Shown: positions 46,434 to 56,478 of the stretch, piece by piece | Position numbering within the stretch: position 1 is the first letter of the stretch | How the letters are laid out: each line of letters starts with the position of its first letter | NCBI GenBank assembly: GCA_014529385.2 | Contig: CM043947.1 | Location: 131,339,891 to 131,403,890, forward strand | Length of the DNA stretch: 64,000 bases | DNA from: Adiantum capillus-veneris | Lineage: Eukaryota > Streptophyta > Polypodiopsida > Polypodiales > Pteridaceae | Direction: 5' to 3' | Program-made: the position numbers and the translations under genes | Notes under the pieces: model-generated | What the model was told of the DNA's origin: nothing | The model's database searches: none | The model's input: only the letters and a program-made list of their open reading frames with translations

Positions 46434-46560
46434 CAGGAGAAGCGAACTCCTTGATCAAAAGAGCAGAAAGGAGAAGCTAACTCCTTGATCAAAACAGGTG
46501 AAAGGAGAAGCTAACTCCTTGATCAAAAGAGCAGAAAGGAGAAGCTAACTCCTTAATAAA
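46434..46560 (+). repeat. Hairpin array, copy 1 (four about 33-bp units)
   Basis: Units of the form AAAGGAGAAGCTAACTCCTT plus GATCAAAAGAGCAG repeat four times. In each, AGGAG and CTCCT flank a short loop, so each unit can form its own stem, joined by TGATCA palindromes. The array ends about 120 bases before the purine tract. Confidence 0.9.
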
Positions 46561-46685
46561 AAGAGCAAACTGATTGTCCCTCAGAATGTCCCTCGAAATG
46601 ACCCTCAGAAATTTTTGAGCTAACTTGAGTTGTTTTGCAGATATGCTATAATCGCGGACGATTGCTCTCTTTCAAGAAGGGGAGA

Positions 46686-47374
46686 TGTAACAAACTGCTG
46701 ACGTGTCGAAACCCTAACCCTAAAATCAAAAACCCTAATTTTGCCTGAAACCCTAATTCTGTTGAAACCCTAACCCTAAAATAAAAAACCCTAATTCTGC
46801 CCAAAACCCTAATTCTGTTGAAACCCTTACCCTAAAATTAGAAGCCCTAATTCTACCCAAAACCCTAATTCTGCTGAAATCCTAACCCTAAAATCAGAAA
46901 CCCTAATTCTGCCCAAAAGCCTAACCCTAAAATCAAAAACCCTAACCCTAACCCTAACCCTGATTTGCTGACATGGTGGACTGACACATGGCCTGCTGTA
47001 CGGACACCAACGCGATTTACGAAAAGCTGACAGCTTTTTGGCTTCGCTTTTTGACCAAAAGATTTTGAGTTTTTAAGGCTTTTTATTGTAACTTCTTTTC
47101 AGGCCAAGGGCCTTTAAATATGAGGCTAGGGTTCATTCTCTGGCATGCTTCTTGGATAGGGTGTAGAGTGTGGAGTACCGGCTTGTACTTTGATGATGCA
47201 ATATAAAGAAATACCAAAAGGGGCGCCAAGGTCTGGGGCCAATACTCTCTGGGGTGGAATTTTGCCACTCCGTGTCGCATGTCGTCTCTCTCTTCCAGTT
47301 CAGTTGTTATTGAAGTGCTAAAAGTCTGTTCAGTCTGTTCTTTTCTATTGGCACGTGGTGGCCGTCTTGTGACA
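46686..47374 (+). repeat. LTR 1 of Gypsy-4 with telomere-like motifs
   Basis: 46708-46960 contains about 17 CCCTAA motifs, partly as AACCCTAAAATCAAAAACC-type units. Further on are GCCTTTAAATATGAGGC and an AATATAAAG signal (47198). Confidence 0.9.
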
Positions 47375-48520
47375 GTGGTATCAGAGCATCAGGCGTGTGA
47401 TTTTCTGAAAGCATACCGGTCCTACAAAAGAGCAGACAAAGCTATTGGACTCATCAGCCACTCCCACCCTTACTTCATCGCGCATTGGGCGTGCTCCCGT
47501 CTTCACCGCTCATGTCTTATAGGGCATAAGCCATTAAGATCACTTGCAAAAGAAGGATCCCACATTTGTTTCGAGTCAATGTTTTTCTCAGAAGCAGTGC
47601 CATGCAGATGTTGATGTCTATAGCTACCAGGCCGCACAGTTCCAAGGACTTGGCAAGCTTTCAAGAAAATTTTTCCCCAAAGTTATATGGTTTCTGACAT
47701 CTTCCTTTGGAGGGCAACTTCTGGCAAAGGGGTATCCTGAAATGCTTGCCATCATGGAAACCCTAGTAGATTATAACTTGAAATTTCTCGACATCTTTCA
47801 GTAGATGTTTCTTCTTGAGCAGATGACCTTGGAGGTTTGGTGTGATTGCTATCTCTTGAGACTACCATCGTCGCCAAAGAAACACTGTTTGTCCAAGAGA
47901 TCATGGACCATGTTGTGCTCGGCTACGACCTTATGGAAGAAACCTAATCCTAATTTTTGGTGCAAGTTTCAGGATGGAAAGTCAGTCGACTTTTCGAGCT
48001 CGATTGATGTCGAGATTGCTTTTTAAGTTTGAGTTCTATTTGATCTTGTTTGGTGATCCTGTTTGGAATTTGTTTGAAATGGATGGTATCTGTTTTGAAC
48101 CTATTTTGGTGCCGATTTGAATTGTTTGACTCTAGTTTGACTCTAGTTTGACACTGGTTTCAATGATTGGTGATTTTACTCCCGGGTGGAGAAGTGAGAA
48201 ATATTGTTTTGGTATCGTTTGAACCTCGGAACGACGCAGGCCGATGCTTGGGGAGCGTTTCATTGTATGTTTGAAAACCTTAGAACGACGTAGGCCGATG
48301 CCTGGGGAGCATTCTGTTGTATGCTAGAAAACCTCCGAATGACGCAGGCCGATGCCTGGGGAGCGTTTGGTTGTATGCTTGAACCTCCAAGCGACGCAGA
48401 CTGTGGTCTGGGGAGCGTTTGGTTGTACAGTCTTCTGAGCTCATGGCCGGGACCTTTTTAGGTTATTTGCGGGGGGAGTGACAAGGTAGTCATTGAGTAG
48501 CTTCATACCGCAGACCGTTT
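47375..48520 (+). mobile_element. Gypsy-4 internal region (gag remnant, tandem repeats)
   Basis: After the primer site a weak gag-like part is readable (47540-47800), with no knuckle or pol. 48221-48430 is a tandem repeat of about 60-bp units sharing ACGACGCAGGCCGATGCCTG and GGGGAGCGTTT. The start near 47440 (CTCATCAGCCACTCCCACCC) matches element G at 56970. Confidence 0.65.
48221..48430 (+). repeat. Four tandem units of about 60 bp
   Basis: Each unit has AACCTC(G/C)(G/A)A, ACGACGCAGGCCGATG, TGGGGAGC and GTTGTATG. The fourth is more diverged (GCAGACTGTGGTCTGGGG). Confidence 0.88.
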
Positions 48521-48743
48521 GTCTCGGGGGAGTGCTCAGCGGCGCTGTTTGTTGTGTCTTGTAACATGCATATGTAAGCATTCATGTTGCATTGTGATGT
48601 GTAAATTACTGAATATTCCTAATTAAATGAGATTGCATGGGTATGTAATTTTAGCGCATCAAGACACCCATGGAAGGTCAGTACGGTCTGGGTGTGATGG
48701 CTAATTTTACTACGCCGCAATATCAAGAGTTCCGATCTGGACG

Positions 48744-48870
48744 AAAGGAGAAGCTAACTCCTCGATCAAAAGAGTAGAAAGGAGAAGCTAACTCCTTGAT
48801 CAAAACAGCCGAAAGGAGGAGCTAACTCCTTGATCAAGAGAGCAGAAAGGAGAAGCTAACTCCTTAATAA
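48744..48870 (+). repeat. Hairpin array, copy 2
   Basis: Same four units as 46434-46560 with a few changes. Confidence 0.9.
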
Positions 48871-48984
48871 AAAGAGCAAACTGATTGTCCCTCGGAATGT
48901 CCCTCAGAAATTTTTGAGCTAACTTGAGTTGTTTTGCAAATATACTGTAATCGCGGAGGATTACTCTCTTTCAAGAAGGGGAGA

Positions 48985-49663
48985 TGTAACAAACTGCTGA
49001 TGTGTCGAAACCCTAACCCTAAAATCAAAAACCCTAATTTTGCCTAAAACCCTAATTCTGCTGAAACCCTAACCTTAAAATCAAAAACCCTAATTTTGCC
49101 CGAAACCTAATTCTACTAAAAGCCTAGCCCTAAAATCAGAAACCCTAATTCTGCCCAAAACCCTAATTTTGCTGAAATCCTTACCTAAAATCAAAAACCC
49201 TAATTATGCCCAAAACCCTAACCCTAAAATCAAAAACCCTAACTAACCCTGATTTGCTGATGTGGCGGGCTGACATGTGGCCTGCTGTACGGACACGAAC
49301 GTGATTTACGAAAAGCTGACAGCTTTTTGGCTTTGCTTTTGGACCAAAAGCTTTTGAGTTTTTAAGGCTTTTTATTGTAACTGCTTTTCAGGCCAAGGGC
49401 CTTTAAATATGAGGCTAGGGCTCATTCTCTAGCATGCTTCCTAGAGAAGGTGCAGAGTCTGGAGTACCGGCTTGTACTTTGATGATGCAATATAAAGAAA
49501 TACCGAAAGGGGTGCCAAGGTCTCAGGCCAATATTCTCTGGGGTGGAATTTCGCCACTCCGTGTCGCATGTCGTCTCTCTCTTCCAGTTCAGTTGTTATT
49601 GAAGTGCTAAAAGTCTGTTCAATCTGCTCTTTTCTATTGGCACGTGGTACCTATCTTGTGACA
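48985..49663 (+). repeat. LTR 2 of Gypsy-4
   Basis: Matches LTR 1, with the telomere-like part at 49008-49252 partly eroded. Confidence 0.9.
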
Positions 49664-49956
49664 TACTGAGGATCTTTTGAATATTGGAGCATCTGTCGAG
49701 CAAAGGCATCAACCTGTTGGTGGTGTTGCATCTCCCATCGTTCATACTCTGTGGGCGCAGGTGGTCCGTACTCCCCTTCCGAGTCGACAAAAGGTGGTCG
49801 TCGTCCATTCGAGTCTTTAGTATTTTCACCCAAACCTCTAAATTGTTAGGTGTATTAGTTTGCTCTTTGCGGGATTCGTCAATTGAATCCATGTGTGCCA
49901 CGATAGAAGGGATCGGATTCTTCGTAGAAAGAAAGTTGAATGAGCTCCGATACCAC
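49664..49956 (-). pseudogene. Gypsy-2 gag start and primer site
   Basis: Minus-strand pieces GEYGPPAPTEYERWEMQHHQ and QYSKDPQYVT match the start of Gypsy-1 gag (EYGLPRPTQAEQRE...). TGGTATCGGAGCTC lies directly next to the LTR (about 49942-49955, minus), a slightly changed primer site. Confidence 0.78.
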
Positions 49957-50075
49957 TATAACAGACTTGGACTTCCAAAGTCGAGAATCTGGCACGAAAC
50001 ACGTGAGAGAAGTTGAAAGCAACTTCATACTTTTAATCACAACTAAGAGAGACAACACGGCCCGGCGTAGTTCCG

Positions 50076-51680
50076 TGTCATAAAATCTAATATCTAACCA
50101 ACCCAACTGATTTTCTCATATTAAATTGATCACTTAATGTGGGAGAATAAACGGGAACAAGTGTTAAGATATAGATATGTGCTTATAGATCTATCTCAAC
50201 ACAGGGCCAATGGTAAAGGGGCCCAAATGAGAGATGGTCTATCAAAGAGCAAGGCTAACCAATGGAGCATAAGACCTTAGGGTTAGCTTCATTGACGACC
50301 TCCAATAATGTGTGTAAAAGTCCTTTGACCTTAGGTAAGCTAGGGCTGAGCTTGAGGTGGGAACCCGGCCCAAGCTCGAGGTGCTTGTCGTGCTTGAGGT
50401 GCTTGTCATGCTTAAGGTGCTTGATTAAGGTGCTTGAGGTGCTTGACCTGCTACATGCTTGAGGTGCTTGACTTGCTACTTGATTAAGGTGCTCGAGGTG
50501 CTTTGACATGCTTGCCTGAGATGCTTGTGGGAACACCCCTAGTTCAAGTGCATTGTCATGCTTGATGACTAAGGTGCTTGAGCACCAAAAGTCAAAAGTA
50601 TCCCTACAAGAGGGGGGGCGAGCCCTTTTCCTAGGGGATTGAGAGAGAACACACACTCACACACACAAGGAAGGCCCAAGCTTGAAGAGGCAACAGGGAC
50701 ACATGTCAGGCCCCTACCTATGTTACCTTCATGAGATGCCTGAAGCCTATTGGTTGGCCACCCAAGGGGTCCAATAGTAATTTAGGAGATTTAATTAATT
50801 GATTTAGCATTTATCTAGCCCTCTCTCTCAAAGGGGAAAGGGGGACACTTGTCTCAAGGCTACCCCTACTGCTTGTAATGCCTCCTGCTCATGATTGGCT
50901 AGGCCTGGAGGGGTCCAATGAGCTTCAAGCATGAGCTACAAGGGGGGGTCGACCCAAGCAAGCTAGGGGGATGCTTAGGGGGTATACTCACCCACACACA
51001 CTCACAAACACTCTCATTGTGTGCTATGCAAAGTGCAAGAACTCCCTCTCCAAGAAAGTAGAGGTTGAGAGCCTACACCAACACTCTTGGCTATGGAGTG
51101 CAAATCCAACCAAGAGCCATGCTTCAATGCTTAAGCTTTCCATCTCCTTCTTCTTCATTACTATGCTATTATGTATGCTAGCAACAAGAGTTATGATAAG
51201 TGAGGAACTAATTCTTTCTCCTACGAAATGTTTCTTCTTCCTCTTCCCTACCCTCATTCCCTGCTAGCTCTCTCCACCTCGAAGGTGTTTGAGGTCTTGG
51301 GACTGAGGCTTGGGATAGCTAAAGCTTTCTTCAAGTTTATGTTATGTTTGTGATGCATGAAGCTTTCCATCTTCATTGCATCACCTAGGTCACAAGGAAC
51401 ACAAAGACTGTATTGTAACAAGTCTCCCTTAATGGGAGAAATCATAATACAAATGCCTATTGGAGGGGGGACCGGCTCCACATAAATCCGGTCCTCAACT
51501 GTTGTCATGTTCTCTAAATTCTCTCTCTTGCAAAAGTATTGTTCATGCCAAGTTAACTAATTGCTATGATTATGTTGCTATCTTCAATTATGTTCACCCA
51601 TTATGCTCACAAAGTTATTTCTCAAAAGTACTCTCATTAATTTCCGCTACTCTCAAGTTAAATAGGCCAATTTCATTACA
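50076..51680 (-). repeat. Solo LTR-E, left copy
   Basis: Starts TGTCATAAAA and ends TTCATTACA, flanked by TCCG (50072-50075 and 51681-51684). It matches 55231-56857 in inverted orientation. It contains the minisatellite 50370-50530. Confidence 0.8.
50370..50530 (+). repeat. GAGGTGCTTG minisatellite
   Basis: About a dozen imperfect copies of a GAGGTGCTTG-type 10-mer, often with GTCATGCTTA between them. Not present in the other LTR-E copy. Confidence 0.85.
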
Positions 51681-52069
51681 TCCGTACCCATAGGTATTGG
51701 TCCCAAAGTCTAGCACCCCTTTCGATATTTCCTTTTTATATTAATTCTCGGCAAAGTACAATGTTCGAGGGTCCTCTCTCTGCTATGTGCTCCAAAGCCA
51801 ATCTGAGAATGAGGCCCTGGCAATCTTTATAAAGGCCTGGGGCCCAAAAGCAGTACATGAAAAACTTCACGTCCTAAAAGCAATGGATCCCAAAAGCATC
51901 TGAGTCCTCTCTCTTACACCAAAAGCTGTCAGCGTGATTTTGGGCGCCACTAGCAAAAATACGTACGCTTTGCCATGTCATCAGCAATCCGCAAATTATG
52001 AGGGTTTGTACCACGCGGCCATGTGAGCAGTCCACGCAACCTTGCCTTTTAATTTTGTAGTGTCCCCTA

Positions 52070-52146
52070 TGCAATAGGCTTGGACACTCCAAGCGAGAAA
52101 TCAATAGTAACACATGCATAGAAACTTCCAAACCATTGAACTTTAC

Positions 52147-52207
<61 letters not shown>

Positions 52208-52700
52208 AGAGTAGACAAGATCCGACGTAGTTCCATGCCCAAAGGGATTGGCCCCAAAGTTTAGCGTCCCTTTCGGTATTTCTTTATCATTAATCATTGC
52301 AAAGTACAACTCCCGAGGGACCTCTTCTCTCAGACTCTGCGTCCAAATGCTCTGCAGAGTGAGGCCCCAAGGGCTCTTTTACTCTTACAAAGCATTCCCA
52401 AAAGCAGAACCCCAATAGTATTCACACGAAAAGCTACAATTTTCAAAAGCATCTCGTCCAAAAATTGACGCCAAATGCTACAGTGCAAATCGCAAAATTC
52501 TGTACAGTCTGCCACGTGGCACAACCAACGCGTTTTGCAAAAATCCGTATGGCCAGTCATGTCAACACTTCAACGGATTTCTGTACAGCCAACAAGTCTT
52601 TCGCTCTTTTTTTGATTTTCCTAGTTGTCCTCAGGGCCCTGTCGGCGAGTGCCCATAAGTTGGGACAACTAATAGCATGCCATGTCATAACTTTGTGACA
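52070..52700 (-). repeat. 3' LTR of Gypsy-5
   Basis: TGCAATAGGCTTGGACACTCC ... CTTTGTGACA, followed by the purine tract on the minus strand (52701-52716). It matches the Gypsy-1 LTR order with a (GA)n run at 52147-52205. Confidence 0.82.
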
Positions 52701-55186
52701 TACCTCCCTCTTGAAAGAACTATAATCGTCCTCGATTACACATGCAAAACAGACAGAGACCATAACTAGTTCAGTAGACACTAACTCTAAGTACCAATGC
52801 ACTAGACAAACACAAATCTAGCACTTGCACAAAGACGACTCAGTCAGTGCACATTCACATCATATCAATCACATAAAAATTGATTCCAGATCTAAGACCA
52901 TGATTCATTGCAACGTATTTAGCAATCGCATATAGATCCATCCTGGACCTCACTAATGTCGGATTAGCTAATTTTTATTGCAATCATGTTTATAGATTCT
53001 CAAGATCAAAATGTTGCAATCATTTCGTCTTTCATTCCTGCACTCAAACAGAATCACATGAGAGAGTACACATCAATCAAATTCAAGTTTAGGAATTCCC
53101 ATATCAAAGCACATCTTTCATCAAGTCATCCAACAAAATACTGTCAGCGCATTAGAATCCTTGAAATCCAAAGGAAAATCAGTAACTTTACTCCATCTGG
53201 GTAATCTGTAAGAAGGGAGGCCTCTTGTGCGGTCCCATCTGTCAACCCTACTGATCTCCAGGATCTCTTGGAATAGTCAAAGCTAGACTGAAATTTCAAG
53301 GTAAAGTTCCAAATCTCTGAGGAGTATCTACTAGGTTCTCCTCCGTCCACTTCGCATTCAATGCCAAATAGTTTCTAACTAAGTTCCGCCGTTCACTTTA
53401 CCTTTTTCTTTCCTTTCCTTGTCAGCCAGTATCTGTTCCAAAACAAGAATCTCCTCGCTCTCTTCCATTTCAAGTTACGCCTCAGGCTCCGTGTCGACGG
53501 GCACCTCACCCTTGAAATGTTTCAAGAGACTCACATGAAAAGCATTGTGAATCTTCTCAAGTTTCTAGCAACTTCAGTCAGAAGGATATATCATTTATCC
53601 TCTCTTAAATATGGAAAGGGCCATAGTATCGCAATCTTAGCCTTAGAAAATGGTGCTCCTTTTCTTTTCGTTTCATTAGGCGTGCCTTTCCAAACCGTAA
53701 GAGCACCCAATCATCTTCCTTCAGCTGCAAGTCGCGTTGATTCTTGTCGATTTGTCAAAAGCAGTATCTAGATCTAGATCATACTGATCTGCTTCAAAAA
53801 TCTTATCCTCGATTTGGGGCATTCTCTGATCTACCAACTGATTCCCTTTTTCCTTTCTTTCCTTGTGCCCTCGGACCCGTAAGTAGCTTTGCTAGCTTCC
53901 CTTGTCCATTGGCACGTCAGTCTTAATCATCGGAACCCTAAGATGCACTATCATCATATCTCCTTTTTCTCCAGAATCTTCTGATGGAGTTGCATCTAGT
54001 CCCCTTAGTTCGTTGGGACTCTCATTTGATTCTCCAAAATCCTTTGATGAACTGTAATTTGGTTCCCCTGATTCATTCTTTTCACTGGTAGACTCTTGCC
54101 CTGTTAAGGAGATTACTATTATGTCCGTAGGATAATTCAATGAGCCAGCATGCGCTCCAAATCATGCCTTAGAATGTTACATAAGTCTCTGAATAAAGTC
54201 AGACTTTTGGTTTAGACAATAGTCTTGAATCTCCTTTAGCAAACCGCTCAATATGGTCTTTCAAAGTAATCTTCCGAAACGAAGACACTGGAAAATAAGT
54301 ACCCCAAAACCTCTCGCAGTATAGTCATCCAATGTATCTTTCTCATTCATTTTCAAGTGGTACCAAGCCATGATGACATCTCTTGCATATTCATCTGATA
54401 TCCAAGTTGACGTGAAAATTGTCTTGAACTTTAATCACCTTGTAGGTGGTTCTCTGCGTAACGGCAGAGTAGACCACCATGTCTGTTTAGTTCCCTTTAA
54501 ATAAGATGCCTCCTTTCACATCGTGGAGTGTTCGGTGAACCGTCCTCCCGAGAAGGTGATGTTAAACTGTTGTACAAACTCAAGGGCTCGATGGGTGTCC
54601 TTGTAGCCTGAAAACGTCTTGAACCTGACGGCTTGACTCCCTTCCTTGAACTTCTTGGTTTTCTTGTTGATCTAGTGACTCTCAAAAGAGGACCAGCTCT
54701 CCTCCTCTGAATTGCTAGATGGCCTTCCATGCCTTCTAGACTTTTTAAAAAATCTGCTTCAAACAAATCTTGTCTTTGATGCGTAGAAATTGAGGAACCT
54801 TCTTAGCACCCTCAAATACTTCAAATGGCCTTCCTCGTGTGGTTGTAGGAAAACTCCACCAAGGGCAAATACTTTTCCCATTAAGTCTTTTGATCCGAAC
54901 TATACGACTTCAACAAATCCAAAACCATTGAATTGGCTATCTCAAATTTTCGATCTGTCTGCGGGTGGAATGAGAACTGCAGTTGCATGTCAATGTTCTC
55001 CTAGATTGTCCTCCAAAACAAACTAGTAAGGGGATCTATGTCCAAAGCAATGGACTCAAGCATGCCATATAGTCGGAAAATCTGTGAGACAAAGAGTTTC
55101 ATCAAATGATCGTGCTTAACTGTTTTGTTTACCGGAATGAAGTGGGTCTGCTTACTGAATGTGTCAATGAGACTGTCAGCCTACTT
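52701..55186 (-). pseudogene. Gypsy-5 internal region, rearranged (integrase / gag / integrase)
   Basis: 52701-53790 follows Gypsy-1 39237-40370 (chromodomain and integrase end). 53840-54750 follows gag (for example the counterpart of 43330-43860, with segments around 54200-54600). 54760-55180 returns to integrase (counterpart of 40385-40750). Both edges of the gag part carry ATCTGCTTCAAA-type sequence (about 53787 and 54757). All frames are broken. Confidence 0.72.
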
Positions 55187-56419
55187 TGTCACAAAATGGT
55201 AACGTGGCATGACCATCCAAGGGCAGGAACTGTAACATTTAATGGCCTAATAACTTGTGTGTAGCGGAAATGAGCATGAACATAGTGGGCATTTCATTAG
55301 AATAGATTCCTAATGAGAATTACAAGAGTGCTTGGGTGGAGAGAGCAACAAAAAGCATAACACCTAGTTAGATAGCATCGACAATACTTTCAAAAGAGAG
55401 AGAAATTAAGCTAATGACAACAATTGAGGACCGGATTTGCATGGAGCCGGTCCCCCCTCCAAAAGGCTTTGTATTATGGTTTCTCCCATCAAGAGAGACA
55501 TTGTACAATACAATTCTTTGTGTTCCTTCAAGACTAGCTAGTGCAATGAAGATGAAAGCTTCATGCACTAAGCAAACACTTAGCAAACAAAACTTGAATT
55601 ATCCCCGTTTTCAGACCCAAGACCTCACACACCTTCGAAGATGGTGAGAGCTAGCAGGGTATGAGAGTAGATTGAGAGGAAGAAGGAGTATCTTAGGAGA
55701 AAGATGTACATCTCCTCACATAATCACTCATATTAGCATAGCTTAGATTAGTAATTAGCTTGGTAGAGGAGATGAGCATGCATTGAAGCTTGGCTCTTGG
55801 TTGGATTTGCATCCACATGCCAAGAGAGTGTTGATGTAGGCTTCTATCTCACAAGCTTGGAGTAGGTGATGAGTTCTCCATTAAAGCTTGGGAAGAGATA
55901 GTCTTCTCTTTCTTCACACATGAGGTTGTGTGAGTGTGTGTGTGATAATGCCTTGCAAAAATCAGCCCCCTCTCTCTCTTGGGCGAGCCCCCTTGCTATT
56001 TGCTCTTGCTCCAGCCTCATTGGCCCTCCCCAAGTCAAGCCAATTACAATTAAGCAGCATACGTGATAGCCTTTTGACATGTGTCCCCCTTTCCCCTTTT
56101 GTGAGAGCTTTAGGTAATTAAATAATTAAACTAAATTCTCATTGGACCCCTTTGCCTCCTGGCCAATAGGAATCAGGCAAGCCATTGGGCTCCTGAATGC
56201 TCATTGGACCCCTTGGGAGACTGCCCAATAGTCTTCTAGGAGACTTAATTCTCATTGGTTTCTTTTATTAAATGTTTTTAAACTAATTAAACTAGATTTA
56301 CTCTAGCTTAATTCTCATTGGTCCACTTCAAGGGTCATCCAATAGAAACTGGGCACACCTTGTGGGCATCTGGCCTAGGGAGCTGACATGTGTCCCTCAT
56401 TCCCTTTGTGTAAAGGGAG

Positions 56420-56478
<59 letters not shown>

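Larger units (their letters stand above)
46206..49663 (+). mobile_element. Gypsy-4: two LTRs, short internal region, extra 3' internal segment
   Basis: LTR 1 is 46686-47374 and LTR 2 is 48985-49663; both start TGTAACAAACTGCTGA and end CTTGTGACA. The primer site TGGTATCAGAGCATC follows LTR 1 at 47376. The 3' internal segment upstream of LTR 2 (about 48520-48984) is also present upstream of LTR 1 (46206-46685). The order is therefore 3' internal - LTR - internal - 3' internal - LTR, as left by a tandem pair that shares an LTR. It is inserted in the gag of Gypsy-2. Confidence 0.82.
49957..52069 (-). repeat. 5' LTR of Gypsy-2, split by solo LTR-E
   Basis: 49957-50075 and 51681-52069 together follow the Gypsy-1 LTR order (TATAACAGACTTGG ... 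CCCGGCGTAGTTCCG | TACCCATAGGTATTGG ...). The end towards 52069 is diverged or incomplete. Confidence 0.7.

Noticed and set aside
46434-46560. CRISPR-like repeat-spacer array
   Set aside because: Spacers are nearly identical, units are continuous, and the setting is a plant retrotransposon.
46708-46960. Interstitial telomere or chromosome fusion site
   Set aside because: The motifs are interrupted, occur at the same place in both LTRs of one element and in related LTRs, so they belong to the LTR.
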